DNA of 64,000 nt from Akkermansia muciniphila (GTDB lineage: Bacteria > Pseudomonadota > Gammaproteobacteria > Burkholderiales > Burkholderiaceae_C): NCBI GenBank assembly GCA_943331105.2, contig CALQKH020000001.1, positions 372,001 to 436,000 of the forward strand, written 5' to 3'. The notes beneath the pieces are model-generated. The model ran no database searches. It was not told where the DNA came from and saw nothing but the letters and a program-made list of their open reading frames with translations. The translations under genes were made by a program, and so were the position numbers. Numbering within the stretch: position 1 is the first letter of the stretch; every line of letters starts with the position of its first letter. Of this stretch, positions 34,633 to 45,239 are shown piece by piece.

Positions 34633-35607
34633 ATGCACGCTTGGCTTTGCGAAAACCCAACAGGCGTTGATGCCCTGAACTGGAAAGAGCTGCCCACACC
34701 GACACCAGGTCCTGGTCAAGTGCTTGTCAAAATCGAAGCCGCCAGCCTGAATTTCCCCGACCTCCTCATCGTCCAAAACAAATACCAGATGAAGCCCGAG
34801 TTGCCCTTTGTGCCAGGCTCGGAATATGCGGGCACCGTTCAGGCTACAGGCGAAGGCGTGACCCACCTGAAAGTGGGCCAAAGCGTGGCCTGTCTGTCGG
34901 GCACGGGCGGCTTTGGCACCCATACCCTCGCTCCTGCAAAGTTGTGCATGCCCTTGCCTGCTGGTTTTCCAGCAACTGATGGCGCGGCTTTCATCATGAC
35001 GTACGCCACCTCGCATCACGCCTTGGTGGACCGTGCCGCCCTCAAGGCCGGAGAAACGGTGCTCGTGCTGGGCGCAGCCGGAGGCGTCGGTACCGCCGCG
35101 ATTCAGGTCGCCAAGGCGATGGGCGCCAAAGTCATTGCAGCGGCCTCCACCGATGAAAAATGCGCTTTGTGCATGACATTGGGGGCCGACGCCACGATCA
35201 ACTACACCCGTGAAAACCTGCGTGAGGCGTTGAAAAGCCTGACCGATGGCAAAGGGCCAAACGTGGTCTACGACCCGGTTGGAGGCGACTTGGCTGAACC
35301 AGCTTTCCGCTCCATCGCATGGCGTGGCCGTTATCTGGTGGTGGGCTTTGCAGGTGGGCCTATTCCCTCTCTTCCCCTGAATCTGCCCTTGCTCAAAGGC
35401 GCCTCATTGGTGGGTGTTTTTTGGGGTGACTTTGCCAAACGAGAACCCCAAGCCAACGCGGCCATGATGGGCGAACTGGCGCAGTGGTACGGCCAAGGCA
35501 AAATCAAACCCGTGCTCGATCGCACTTTGCCGATGAGCGAACTCAAAGCGGCTTACGCCTTGATGGGCTCACGCAGCGTGAAGGGCAAATTGGTCATGGT
35601 CAATTGA
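34633..35607 (+). CDS. NADPH:quinone oxidoreductase, zinc-free MDR family
   Basis: A 324-residue medium-chain reductase. The GroES-like half contains PLPTPTPGPGQVLVKIEAASLNFPDLL and PFVPGSEYAGTV; the Rossmann half contains VLGAAGGVGTAAIQVAKAMGA. Zinc-ligand cysteines of alcohol dehydrogenases are absent, as in quinone oxidoreductases (QorA/crystallin-like). GGAG lies upstream of ATG 34633. It is a single gene with a terminator at its end. Confidence 0.9.
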   Translation: MHAWLCENPTGVDALNWKELPTPTPGPGQVLVKIEAASLNFPDLLIVQNKYQMKPELPFVPGSEYAGTVQATGEGVTHLKVGQSVACLSGTGGFGTHTLAPAKLCMPLPAGFPATDGAAFIMTYATSHHALVDRAALKAGETVLVLGAAGGVGTAAIQVAKAMGAKVIAAASTDEKCALCMTLGADATINYTRENLREALKSLTDGKGPNVVYDPVGGDLAEPAFRSIAWRGRYLVVGFAGGPIPSLPLNLPLLKGASLVGVFWGDFAKREPQANAAMMGELAQWYGQGKIKPVLDRTLPMSELKAAYALMGSRSVKGKLVMVN

Positions 35608-35635
35608 TGGGCGGGCCTGACCCAATTTGAAAACA

Positions 35636-35661
35636 AAAAAGGAAGCAGAAGCTTCCTTTTT
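35636..35661. terminator. Bidirectional intrinsic terminator between quinone reductase and tRNA-Gly
   Basis: GGAAGC and GCTTCC pair across the loop AGAA, with A-run on the left and T-run on the right, so it can act on both strands. A second hairpin GAAAGACT/AGTCTTTC at 35667-35687 lies just 3' of tRNA-Gly and lacks a T-run. Confidence 0.85.
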
Positions 35662-35693
35662 GGTTTGAAAGACTTGGTGAGTCTTTCTTTGTT

Positions 35694-35769
35694 TGGAGCG
35701 GGAAACGAGGCTCGAACTCGCGACCTCAACCTTGGCAAGGTTGCGCTCTACCAACTGAGCTATTCCCGC
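35694..35769 (-). tRNA. tRNA-Gly (GCC)
   Basis: The 76-nt minus-strand sequence folds as a cloverleaf. Acceptor arms GCGGGAA/TTCCCGC pair fully, the D-loop is AGCTCAGTTGGTAGAGC, the anticodon loop TTGCCAA gives anticodon GCC, and the T-arm contains GTTCGAGCC. CCA is encoded at the 3' end (35694-35696). Confidence 0.97.
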
Positions 35770-35868
35770 GCATTTCAGACAACTTGGCATTGTATGCCTT
35801 GTACGCTGCAATGGCCAAATTGTAATGCAATTTCAAGCCGACTTTGAGGTCGACCTGAAAATTTTGCA

Positions 35869-38292
35869 TCAATGCTTGACCGCCTCGGCTTTGGCTGTGG
35901 CCGGTACAGCCGTCAAAGCCGCAGCGGCGACTTCTTCGTCGCTCAAAGGCACGGGTTTGGCTTCCAAAGCCACCTCCAAAACTTGGTCGATCCATTTAAC
36001 GGGCACGATCTCCAAACCATTTTTGACATTCTCAGGAATGTCCTGCAGGTCTTTCACGTTGTCCTCGGGAATCAACACGGTCTTGATGCCACCGCGCAAA
36101 GCAGCCAACAGCTTTTCTTTCAGGCCACCAATGGCGGTGACTTCACCGCGCAAGGTGATTTCACCCGTCATGGCCACATCGGCCCGAACAGGAATCCCCG
36201 TCATGGCCGACACCATGGCCGTGGTCATGGCAGCACCAGCGCTTGGGCCATCTTTGGGCGTAGCACCGTCAGGCACGTGAATGTGCAGGTCTTTCTTTTC
36301 AAAGACTTCGTCTCTGATGCCCAAAAGACGCGAGCGGCTACGGACAACAGTGCGGGCGGCCTCGACCGACTCTTTCATGACATCGCCCAACGAACCGGTG
36401 CGGGTGATCACGCCTTTACCCGGCATCAGGGCCGCTTCGATGGTCAGCAAATCGCCGCCCACTTCGGTCCAAGCCAAACCAACTACTTGGCCAACTTGAT
36501 TTTTTTGCTCAGCGCGGCCGTAGGTGTACTTGCGCACGCCCAAAAAGTCGTTCAGGTTGTCCTCATTCACCACCACCTGAGGCGTCATTTGTTTGAGCAA
36601 CAAAGCCTTGACCACCTTGCGGCAGATTTTGCCCAGCTCGCGCTCAAGGGATCGCACACCAGCCTCGCGGGTGTAGTAGCGCACCACATCACGCACAGCG
36701 GCTTCGGTCACCTGCAACTCGGTGTCTTTCACGCCGTTATTGGTCATTTGCTTGGGCAGCAAATACTTCATGGCGATGCTGGTTTTCTCGTCTTCGGTGT
36801 ACCCAGACAAGCGGATCACTTCCATCCGGTCCAACAGGGCCGAAGGAATATTCATCGAATTGGAGGTGGCTACGAACATCACATCGCTCAGGTCAAAGTC
36901 GACCTCAACATAATGGTCGCCAAATGTGTGGTTTTGCTCGGGGTCCAGTACCTCCAGCAAAGCGCTGGACGGGTCACCCCGGAAGTCAGTACCCAGCTTG
37001 TCAATCTCGTCGAGCAAGAACAATGGGTTCTTGGTACCAACCTTGTTCAGGTTTTGCAGCACCTTGCCGGGCAAGGCACCGATGTAGGTGCGACGGTGAC
37101 CACGAATCTCGGCTTCGTCACGCATACCGCCCAAGGCCATGCGCACGTATTTGCGTCCGGTAGCCTTGGCGATCGACTGACCCAGCGAAGTCTTGCCCAC
37201 ACCAGGTGGCCCAACCAAGCAAAGAATGGGGGCCTTGACCTTGTCCACGCGCTGCTGCACTGCGAGGTATTCCAGAATTCGATCTTTGACTTTGTCCAAA
37301 CCAAAGTGGTCCTGGTTGAGGACATCTTCGGCGTTGGCCAAATCGTGCTTGAGCTTGGTCTTTTTGCCCCATGGCAAACCAATGAGCACGTCGAGGTAAT
37401 TGCGCACCACCGAGGCTTCGGCCGACATCGGCGACATGAGCTTGAGTTTTTTCAACTCACCCTCGGCCTTTTTGCGGGCCTCGGCCGACATCTTGGCTGA
37501 CTTGATCTTCTTTTCGATTTCCTCGATGTCTGCGCCCTCTTCGCCATCGCCCAGCTCTTTCTGGATGGCCTTGACCTGCTCGTTCAGGTAGAAGTCGCGC
37601 TGGTTCTTTTCCATTTGACGCTTGACGCGGCCGCGAATGCGCTTGTCGACATTCAAGATATCAACTTCGTGCTCCAACTGGGCAAAAAGGTTTTCGAGGC
37701 GCGACTTGATGTTGGCCAAGTCCAGGACCTGTTGCTTGTTTTCAAGCTTGAGCGGCAGATGCGCGGCAATGGTGTCGGCCAAACGGCCTGGGTCATCGAT
37801 GCTGGAGATCGAAGTCAGGATCTCTGGTGGGATTTTTTTGTTCAGCTTGACGTACTGGTCAAATTGCTGCATCACGGCACGGCGCAGTGCTTCGATTTCG
37901 CTGCTGGCGTCTGACTGCTCAGAAAGGGGGTCGACCGGTGTGACAGAGGCCACGAAATGGACCTCTCCGTCTGTGATGGACTTGACGAGCGCGCGTTGCT
38001 GGCCTTCAACCAACACTTTGACCGTGCCATCAGGCAACTTCAGCATCTGCAGGATCGTGGAGACACAACCCACATCGAACATATCGTCCACCCCAGGCTC
38101 GTCTTTGGCCGCTGTTTTTTGCGCCACAAGCATGATGCGGCGTTCAGCTGCCATGGCCGTTTCAAGGGCCTTGATGCTCTTGGGACGGCCCACAAACAAA
38201 GGAATCACCATGTGAGGGAACACCACCACATCGCGCAAAGGCAACATGGGCAGTTCGATCAAAGTGGGCGGCAAAGGCGTGTGTCCAGACAT
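35869..38292 (-). CDS. lon: ATP-dependent protease La (Lon)
   Basis: An 807-residue AAA+ serine protease that degrades damaged and regulatory proteins. The N-terminal substrate domain (LPMLPLRDVVVFPHMVIPLFVGR) leads to a coiled region, the Walker A motif GPPGVGKTS, Walker B FLLDEIDK, and a C-terminal protease domain with the catalytic serine in GPSAGAAM (near residue 680) and the catalytic lysine region following GEVTAIGGLKEKLLAA. It follows clpX by 100 bp. A sigma-32-like promoter lies in that gap. Confidence 0.98.
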   Translation of the reverse strand: MSGHTPLPPTLIELPMLPLRDVVVFPHMVIPLFVGRPKSIKALETAMAAERRIMLVAQKTAAKDEPGVDDMFDVGCVSTILQMLKLPDGTVKVLVEGQQRALVKSITDGEVHFVASVTPVDPLSEQSDASSEIEALRRAVMQQFDQYVKLNKKIPPEILTSISSIDDPGRLADTIAAHLPLKLENKQQVLDLANIKSRLENLFAQLEHEVDILNVDKRIRGRVKRQMEKNQRDFYLNEQVKAIQKELGDGEEGADIEEIEKKIKSAKMSAEARKKAEGELKKLKLMSPMSAEASVVRNYLDVLIGLPWGKKTKLKHDLANAEDVLNQDHFGLDKVKDRILEYLAVQQRVDKVKAPILCLVGPPGVGKTSLGQSIAKATGRKYVRMALGGMRDEAEIRGHRRTYIGALPGKVLQNLNKVGTKNPLFLLDEIDKLGTDFRGDPSSALLEVLDPEQNHTFGDHYVEVDFDLSDVMFVATSNSMNIPSALLDRMEVIRLSGYTEDEKTSIAMKYLLPKQMTNNGVKDTELQVTEAAVRDVVRYYTREAGVRSLERELGKICRKVVKALLLKQMTPQVVVNEDNLNDFLGVRKYTYGRAEQKNQVGQVVGLAWTEVGGDLLTIEAALMPGKGVITRTGSLGDVMKESVEAARTVVRSRSRLLGIRDEVFEKKDLHIHVPDGATPKDGPSAGAAMTTAMVSAMTGIPVRADVAMTGEITLRGEVTAIGGLKEKLLAALRGGIKTVLIPEDNVKDLQDIPENVKNGLEIVPVKWIDQVLEVALEAKPVPLSDEEVAAAALTAVPATAKAEAVKH

Positions 38293-38320
38293 GGTGTGTC
38301 CCTCAGGTCAATTCAGCTAC

Positions 38321-38347
38321 ACATGGATGCTGCACCCCAGATTTCAA
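38321..38347 (-). promoter_or_regulatory. Heat-shock (sigma-32-like) promoter of lon
   Basis: On the minus strand TTGAAA (38342-38347) is followed after 13 nt by ATCCATGT (38321-38328). Compared with CTTGAAA and CCCCATNT this matches well, and lon is a classic heat-shock gene. The start would be about 20-25 nt upstream of the ATG. No experimental data support it here. Confidence 0.5.
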
Positions 38348-38392
38348 CCCACAAACTGGTAAGGGAGTGAATCAGGGTGCTTCTCATGTGGG

Positions 38393-39658
<1,266 letters not shown>

Positions 39659-39702
39659 AAATCTCGCCTCGGAATCCGGAATCCGTCAATGATAACGAAA
39701 GA

Positions 39703-39737
39703 AAAACGGCGCTCACCCTTTCCGGGTAAACGCCGTC
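39703..39737 (-). terminator. Terminator-like hairpin between clpP and clpX
   Basis: On the minus strand ACGGCG...CGCCGT forms an outer stem and ACCC...GGGT an inner one, followed by four or five T. It may terminate or attenuate clpP transcripts before clpX. Confidence 0.65.
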
Positions 39738-39766
39738 GCCATGGTTACCGGTTGGCCCGGCCAAAC

Positions 39767-40375
39767 TCAAGCGCGTTTGGAGATCACTTCGTCAATCAAC
39801 CCGTAGTCTTTGGACTCGGTTGCTGACAAGTAATAGTCGCGCTCGGTATCGAGTTCGATCTTGGACAAGGGCTGTCCTGTGTTCTCGGCCAGGATGCGGT
39901 TCAAATGGGCACGGGTCTTGACAATCTCACGGGCCGCAATTTCGATCTCAGTCGCCTGACCACGCGCACCGCCCAAGGGCTGGTGAATCATGATCTTGGA
40001 GTTGGGCAACGAAAAACGCTTGCCTTTGGCACCCGAAGACAACAAAAACGCGCCCATGCTGGCCGCCATGCCGTTGCACAAAGTGGACACATCGGGCTTG
40101 ATGAAATTCATGGTGTCGTAAATCGCCATGCCTGCACTCACCGAGCCGCCTGGCGAGTTGATGTAAAGCGAGATGTCCTTTTCAGGGTTCTCACTCTCCA
40201 AAAACAACAACTGAGCAACGATCAGGTTGGCCATGTGGTCATTGACCTCGCCCACCAAAAAGATCACGCGCTCCTTGAGCAAACGCGAATAAATGTCATA
40301 GGCGCGTTCGCCACGACCCGATTGCTCGATGACCATGGGGACCATGCCCAAGCTTGTGATGTCCATTGCGCTCAT
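39767..40375 (-). CDS. clpP: ATP-dependent Clp protease proteolytic subunit ClpP
   Basis: A 202-residue serine peptidase that forms the tetradecameric proteolytic chamber. The catalytic triad is S106 ([10 protein letters not shown]), H131 (IMIHQPLGG) and D180 (ELDTERDYY). Of two adjacent ATGs (40378 and 40375) the second is chosen because GGAG lies at better spacing; an 18-residue upstream extension is not supported. It lies 123 nt after tig. Confidence 0.98.
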   Translation of the reverse strand: MSAMDITSLGMVPMVIEQSGRGERAYDIYSRLLKERVIFLVGEVNDHMANLIVAQLLFLESENPEKDISLYINSPGGSVSAGMAIYDTMNFIKPDVSTLCNGMAASMGAFLLSSGAKGKRFSLPNSKIMIHQPLGGARGQATEIEIAAREIVKTRAHLNRILAENTGQPLSKIELDTERDYYLSATESKDYGLIDEVISKRA

Positions 40376-40498
40376 CATTTCTCCAAAAAATATGAAAGAG
40401 ACTTTAACCCGAGAAGTCAAGCCCACCAACGAAATAGGGCTTGTCAGCCGAACAAGCTGTTCGGCACAAGCCCCATTGTCGAGGGAATCAGAAAGCGA

Positions 40499-41812
40499 TC
40501 AGCCTTGTTGCCCCATCAGCTCTTCGAAAGAGATGGCTTTTTCGACCACTTTGGCTTGGGCCAAAACAAAGTCGGACACATTGCTTTCGATCACCACGGC
40601 TTCGACTTCGGCCATGCGCTGGTTGTCGCTGTTGTACCAGCGAACCACATCATCGGGTCGCTCGTAGCTGGAAGCGAGCTCCAAAATGTGCGCCTGAATC
40701 TGATCGGGCTTGGCGTGCAAGGTGTTGCCACGCACAACTTCGGCCACCACCAGACCTAAACGCACGCGCTGCTCGGCTTGAGGGCGGAAGATGTCGTCAG
40801 GAATAGGCGCCTTGTCGGCGTCTTTGACACCGCGCTGCTTCAAGTCGGCGCGGGCACCTTCTTTCAAGCGCTCGATTTCGTTTTGCACGATCGACTGTGG
40901 CAAGTCCAACTCGGCTTTGGCGACCAAAGCGTCCATGGCAGCTTGCTTATTTCGGGCCAGCAAGCGGAACTTGACTTCTCGCTCCAGGTTTTTGCGGATG
41001 TCTGCACGCAGACCTTCGACTGATGCGTCGGCAATGCCCAAAGACTTGGCCAAGGCTTCGTTCACTTCGGGCAGGTTGGCCGCTTCAATTTTCTTCACGG
41101 TGACCATGAAGTCGGCGGTTTTGCCAGCGACATCTTGACCGTGGTAGTCGGCGGGGAAAGCCAGCGGGAAAGTCTTGCTCTCGCCAGACTTCATGCCGCG
41201 CACCGCGTCTTCAAACTCCTTGAGCATCTGGCCGTCGCCCAAAATAAACTGGAAGTCTTCGGCTTTGCCGCCAGAGAACACTTCGCCGTCGATCTTGCCT
41301 TCGAAGTCGATGGTGGCGCGGTCTCCGTCTTGCGCAGCGGCGTCTTGTGCGCGCTGAGCAAAGGTACGGCGCTGCTTGCGCAGGATGTCCACAGTCTTGT
41401 CGATGGCGGCGTCAGACACTTCAGCCGTCAGTTTTTCGACTTCGGTGTCGACCAAGTTACCCAGCTTCACTTCGGGGTACACCTCAAAAATGGCTTCGAA
41501 ATTCAGCTCACCTTCAGGCGCGCCTTCTTTTTCGGAGATACGGGGCTGACCGGCCACGCGCACTTGGGCTTCGTTGGCGGCAACGGCAAACGCCTCGCCC
41601 ACTTTGTCGTTCAGAACTTCATACTGAACCGAGTAACCATAGCGCTGAGTCACCACATTCATGGGGACTTTGCCGGGACGGAAACCGTCCATCTTGACCG
41701 TGCGGGCCATTTTCTTCAAACGTGCATCCACTTCAGACTGGATGGCCGTCACAGGCACAGTCAGGGTGATCTTGCGTTCCAGCTTTTCCAGGGTTTCAAC
41801 AGTCACAGTCAT
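40499..41812 (-). CDS. tig: Trigger factor
   Basis: A 437-residue ribosome-associated chaperone. The ribosome-binding signature GFRPGKVP is at about residues 44-51, the FKBP-type prolyl isomerase domain covers roughly 160-240 (GDRATIDFEG ... FPADYHGQDVAGKTADFMVTV), and a helical C-terminal domain follows. It is first in the tig-clpP-clpX-lon block, preceded by tRNA-Leu on the same strand. Confidence 0.97.
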   Translation of the reverse strand: MTVTVETLEKLERKITLTVPVTAIQSEVDARLKKMARTVKMDGFRPGKVPMNVVTQRYGYSVQYEVLNDKVGEAFAVAANEAQVRVAGQPRISEKEGAPEGELNFEAIFEVYPEVKLGNLVDTEVEKLTAEVSDAAIDKTVDILRKQRRTFAQRAQDAAAQDGDRATIDFEGKIDGEVFSGGKAEDFQFILGDGQMLKEFEDAVRGMKSGESKTFPLAFPADYHGQDVAGKTADFMVTVKKIEAANLPEVNEALAKSLGIADASVEGLRADIRKNLEREVKFRLLARNKQAAMDALVAKAELDLPQSIVQNEIERLKEGARADLKQRGVKDADKAPIPDDIFRPQAEQRVRLGLVVAEVVRGNTLHAKPDQIQAHILELASSYERPDDVVRWYNSDNQRMAEVEAVVIESNVSDFVLAQAKVVEKAISFEELMGQQG

Positions 41813-41876
41813 CGTCGTTCTCGGTTAATTGAATGTCTCTCGAGCCGCAGGCTTGAACCCTTGGCCACCAGTCAGT

Positions 41877-41963
41877 TGGTGCGCGGGGCGGGACTCGAAC
41901 CCGCACAGTGTTGCCACCGTCAGGACCTAAACCTGGTGCGTCTACCAATTTCGCCACCCGCGC
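41877..41963 (-). tRNA. tRNA-Leu (UAG)
   Basis: An 87-nt minus-strand class II tRNA. The acceptor stem GCGCGGG/CCCGCGC pairs fully, the D-arm contains GGCGAAATTGGTAGACGC as in leucine tRNAs, the anticodon loop gives TAG, a long variable arm follows, and the T-loop reads GGTTCGAGTCC. CCA is encoded at 41877-41879. It lies upstream of tig. Confidence 0.95.
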
Positions 41964-42079
41964 ATGTCCAAACAAAAAGGGCGACAGGCTCACCACAAGG
42001 CTATGTCAACCTTGGGTTTGCCTGACCGCCCGCTTGAAATCGGTCAACTTTATATTTTAGCCGCTTAGATTGGCCAAAA

Positions 42080-45000
42080 TCATGCACGGGCTTGATTTGG
42101 GCGCTCAATTCGGAACCAAGCCGCGTACATGGCCGGCAGCGCCAGCAGCGTCAAGGCCGTGGCCACGATCAGCCCACCCATGATCGCCACCGCCATAGGA
42201 CCCCAGAAAATGCTGCGCGACAGTGGAATCATGGCCAGCACCGCCGCAGCAGCCGTGAGCACGATGGGACGTAAACGCCGAACCGCCGATTCCACAATCG
42301 CCTGCCACGGTGCCATACCTGCAGCCCGGTCCTGCTCAATTTGGTCAATCAAGATGACTGAGTTGCGTTGGATCATGCCCATGAGCGCGATCACGCCCAG
42401 CAGAGCCACAAAGCCAAAGGGCCTGTCCAGCACCAACAAAGCCCCTGCCACACCCGCCATGCCCAGTGGCCCAGTCAAAAACACCAGCATGGCGCGGCTG
42501 AAGCTTTGCAGCTGCAACATCAGCAAAGTGAAGGTGATGAAGAGCATGACCGGCACACCTGCCGCAATGGAGGCCGAGCCTTTGGCGCTTTCTTCGACCG
42601 CGCCCGCCACCTCGATGCGGTAAGCGTTCAAACCCTGCCCCTGCCAAGAGGCCTCGGTCCTTTTCAGGTCAGGCAGTAACTGCGCCGTCACCGTGGCCCC
42701 TTGCAGGCCCTCGGCAATATCGGCCTGCACGGTGATTGCAAACTCCCGACCCTCGCGCCACATCACGCCTGGCTCCCAAGCCAACACCGGGGTCGCCACT
42801 TGCAACAAAGGAATGAACCGACCCGTGGCCGTGGGCACATAGGCTTGGTTCAAGTCGGACAAGGCATCGCGCTCGGAAAGCGGCTGGCGCAACACAATGT
42901 CGATCAGTTTGTCACCGTCACGGTACTGGCCCACGGTGGCACCCGACAGCAAGGTGCGTGAAACCTGGGCAATCGACTGGCTGCTCACGCCCAAGGCGCG
43001 GGCTTTGGCCTGGTCTACCTCCAGCCGCACCGACTTGACCGACTCATTCCAGTTGTCGTTCACGCCACGCGTGTTGGGGTTCAGGCGCATCTGGGCCTTG
43101 ATCTCGTCAGCCTTCAGGCGCAGAACCTTGGGGTCCGGACCCACCACACGGAACTGCACCGGGTAAGGTACAGGCGGGCCATTGGGTAGCAATTTCACTC
43201 GACCGCGCACCTCAGGGAACTCCTGCGACAGCAAGGCAGGCAATTTGGCCCGAAGCACCTCGCGGGTTTTCAAGTCAACGGGCTGAACAATCAGCTGAGA
43301 CACATTGGATTGAGGGAAAACTTGATCCAGTGGCAAATAAAAGCGCGGCACGCCCGAGCCGACCCAAGACGTGACCGATTTGACGCCCTGCTCTTGCGCC
43401 AAGCGCTGCTCCACACGACGGGTGATGTCCTCGCTGGCCTTGACGGGAGAGCCCTCAGGCAACCACAAGTCCACCATGATTTCAGGACGTGAAGAGTCCG
43501 GGAAGAACTGCTGCTGCACCTTGCCCATGCCCACGATCCCCATGGCGAACAAAAAGACCGTGATGCCAATCGTTTTCCAGCGGTGGGTCACGCACCAAGT
43601 CACCCCAGCACGAAAGTGTTGGTAAAAAGGCGTGTTGAACATCTCGGCCGAATTCAGGTGCTCCGTAGACACGGCGTGCGCAGGCGGCTTGAGCAACCAG
43701 GCCCCCAAATAAGGCACAAAGTAGACCGAAGCCACCCAACTGACCAAGAGCGCCACCACCGTGACCGCAAAAATCGCAAAGGTGTACTCACCCGTCATCG
43801 ACTTGGCCATGCCAATCGGCAAAAACCCGGCGGCGGTGATCAAGGTGCCCGTCAACATGGGCATGGCGGTCAAATCATAAGCAAAGGTCGCCGCCCGCAG
43901 CTTGTCGTAGCCCTCTTCCATCTTGCGCACCATCATCTCCACCGCGATGATGGCATCGTCCACCAGCAAGCCCAACGCAATGATGAGCGAACCCAATGAA
44001 ATTTTGTGCAGACCAATGCCCAGGTAATGCATGGCCAAAAACGTGACGGCAAGCACCAACGGAATGGTGATGCCCACCACCAACCCCGGACGGATGTCCA
44101 GGGTCCAGCGCCGCCACAAGGGGTGCTGACCGGGGCGTTTGTGCAGCCCCAGCGCCAAAAAGCTCACCGCCAACACGATCACCACCGCCTCGATCAGCAC
44201 CTTGATGAACTCGTTGACCGAGGAGGCCACCGCGCTGGGCTGGTCTTGGACCTGCGTCAGTGTCATGCCAGCTGGCAGCGTGGCCTGCGAGGCCGTGATC
44301 GCCAAGCGCAAAGACTGGCCCAGGGCGATGATGTCGCCCCCTTTGGCCATGGACACACCGAGCGCAATGACTTCTTGGCCATCGTGACGAACCTTGACGC
44401 TGGCAGGATCGGCATAAGCGCGGGTGACCGTGGCGATGTCAGACAAGCGAATTTGCGCACCCGATGCGCCGCGAATCGGCATGGCCCTCAGCTCATCTAG
44501 GCTCTGAAACTGCCCGCCCACCCGCACTTGAACCACATCCATTGGCGACTGGATGCTGCCCGCCGGCTCCACCGCGTTTTGCTGGTTCAGCTGAGCCAGC
44601 ACAGCCCCCATGTCCAAACCCATTTGCGCCAAGCGCTGCTGAGCAATTTCAACGAACACCTTTTCGTCTTGCACGCCAAACAACTCGACCTTGGCCACAT
44701 CGGGCACGCGCAGCAATTGTTGGCGCAAGATGTCGGCTTGGGTTTTGATCTCAGCTGGCGTTAAACCCGTTCCTCCCAGTGCGTAAATCACACCGAACAC
44801 ATCACCAAACTCATCGTTGAAAAATGGTCCCACCACCCCCGGCGGCAAGCTTGCGCGCATGTCGCCGATTTTCTTGCGCACGGTGTACCAAATCTGCGGG
44901 ACAGCCCCGGGGTCCGAGTTGTCCTTGATCTGAAAAATGATCTGCGCCTCGCCGGGTTTGGAATAACTTCGAATCTTGTCGGCAAAAGGCACTTCTTGGA

Positions 45001-45235
45001 GGGAGCGCTCGATCTTGTCGGTCACCTGCTCGGCCACTTGCTCAGCCGTGGCCCCGGGCCAATAGGCCCTCACCACCATGGCACGGAAGGTAAAGGGTGG
45101 GTCTTCGTCTTGCCCCAGCTGAAAATAAGACGCCATGCCCAGCACCATCAACACCACCATCAGGTAGCGGGTCAGGGCCGGGTGCTCCAGCGCCCAGCGC
45201 GAGAGGTTGAAACGGGTGTTGTCGGTGCTGCTCAT
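42080..45235 (-). CDS. RND-family efflux transporter, inner-membrane pump
   Basis: A 1051-residue pump with the AcrB/HAE1-type layout of two repeats, each a large periplasmic loop between TM1 and TM2 and then five helices. Features include QDEDPPFTFRAMVVRAYWPGATAEQVAEQVT near the start, GLLVDDAIIAVEMMVRKMEEG in TM4 (proton-relay aspartates) and the C-terminal helices with GVIALMGMIQRNSVILIDQI. It starts 4 nt after the membrane fusion gene. Export substrate is unknown; the sequence style is closer to the multidrug/solvent than the metal pumps. ATG 45235 is used, not the 30-codon upstream extension. Confidence 0.93.
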   Translation of the reverse strand: MSSTDNTRFNLSRWALEHPALTRYLMVVLMVLGMASYFQLGQDEDPPFTFRAMVVRAYWPGATAEQVAEQVTDKIERSLQEVPFADKIRSYSKPGEAQIIFQIKDNSDPGAVPQIWYTVRKKIGDMRASLPPGVVGPFFNDEFGDVFGVIYALGGTGLTPAEIKTQADILRQQLLRVPDVAKVELFGVQDEKVFVEIAQQRLAQMGLDMGAVLAQLNQQNAVEPAGSIQSPMDVVQVRVGGQFQSLDELRAMPIRGASGAQIRLSDIATVTRAYADPASVKVRHDGQEVIALGVSMAKGGDIIALGQSLRLAITASQATLPAGMTLTQVQDQPSAVASSVNEFIKVLIEAVVIVLAVSFLALGLHKRPGQHPLWRRWTLDIRPGLVVGITIPLVLAVTFLAMHYLGIGLHKISLGSLIIALGLLVDDAIIAVEMMVRKMEEGYDKLRAATFAYDLTAMPMLTGTLITAAGFLPIGMAKSMTGEYTFAIFAVTVVALLVSWVASVYFVPYLGAWLLKPPAHAVSTEHLNSAEMFNTPFYQHFRAGVTWCVTHRWKTIGITVFLFAMGIVGMGKVQQQFFPDSSRPEIMVDLWLPEGSPVKASEDITRRVEQRLAQEQGVKSVTSWVGSGVPRFYLPLDQVFPQSNVSQLIVQPVDLKTREVLRAKLPALLSQEFPEVRGRVKLLPNGPPVPYPVQFRVVGPDPKVLRLKADEIKAQMRLNPNTRGVNDNWNESVKSVRLEVDQAKARALGVSSQSIAQVSRTLLSGATVGQYRDGDKLIDIVLRQPLSERDALSDLNQAYVPTATGRFIPLLQVATPVLAWEPGVMWREGREFAITVQADIAEGLQGATVTAQLLPDLKRTEASWQGQGLNAYRIEVAGAVEESAKGSASIAAGVPVMLFITFTLLMLQLQSFSRAMLVFLTGPLGMAGVAGALLVLDRPFGFVALLGVIALMGMIQRNSVILIDQIEQDRAAGMAPWQAIVESAVRRLRPIVLTAAAAVLAMIPLSRSIFWGPMAVAIMGGLIVATALTLLALPAMYAAWFRIERPNQARA

Positions 45236-45239
45236 GGGA

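Noticed and set aside
35667-35687. Second terminator beside tRNA-Gly
   Set aside because: The stem GAAAGACT/AGTCTTTC is good but no T-run follows on the minus strand; more likely a tRNA 3' processing hairpin or chance.
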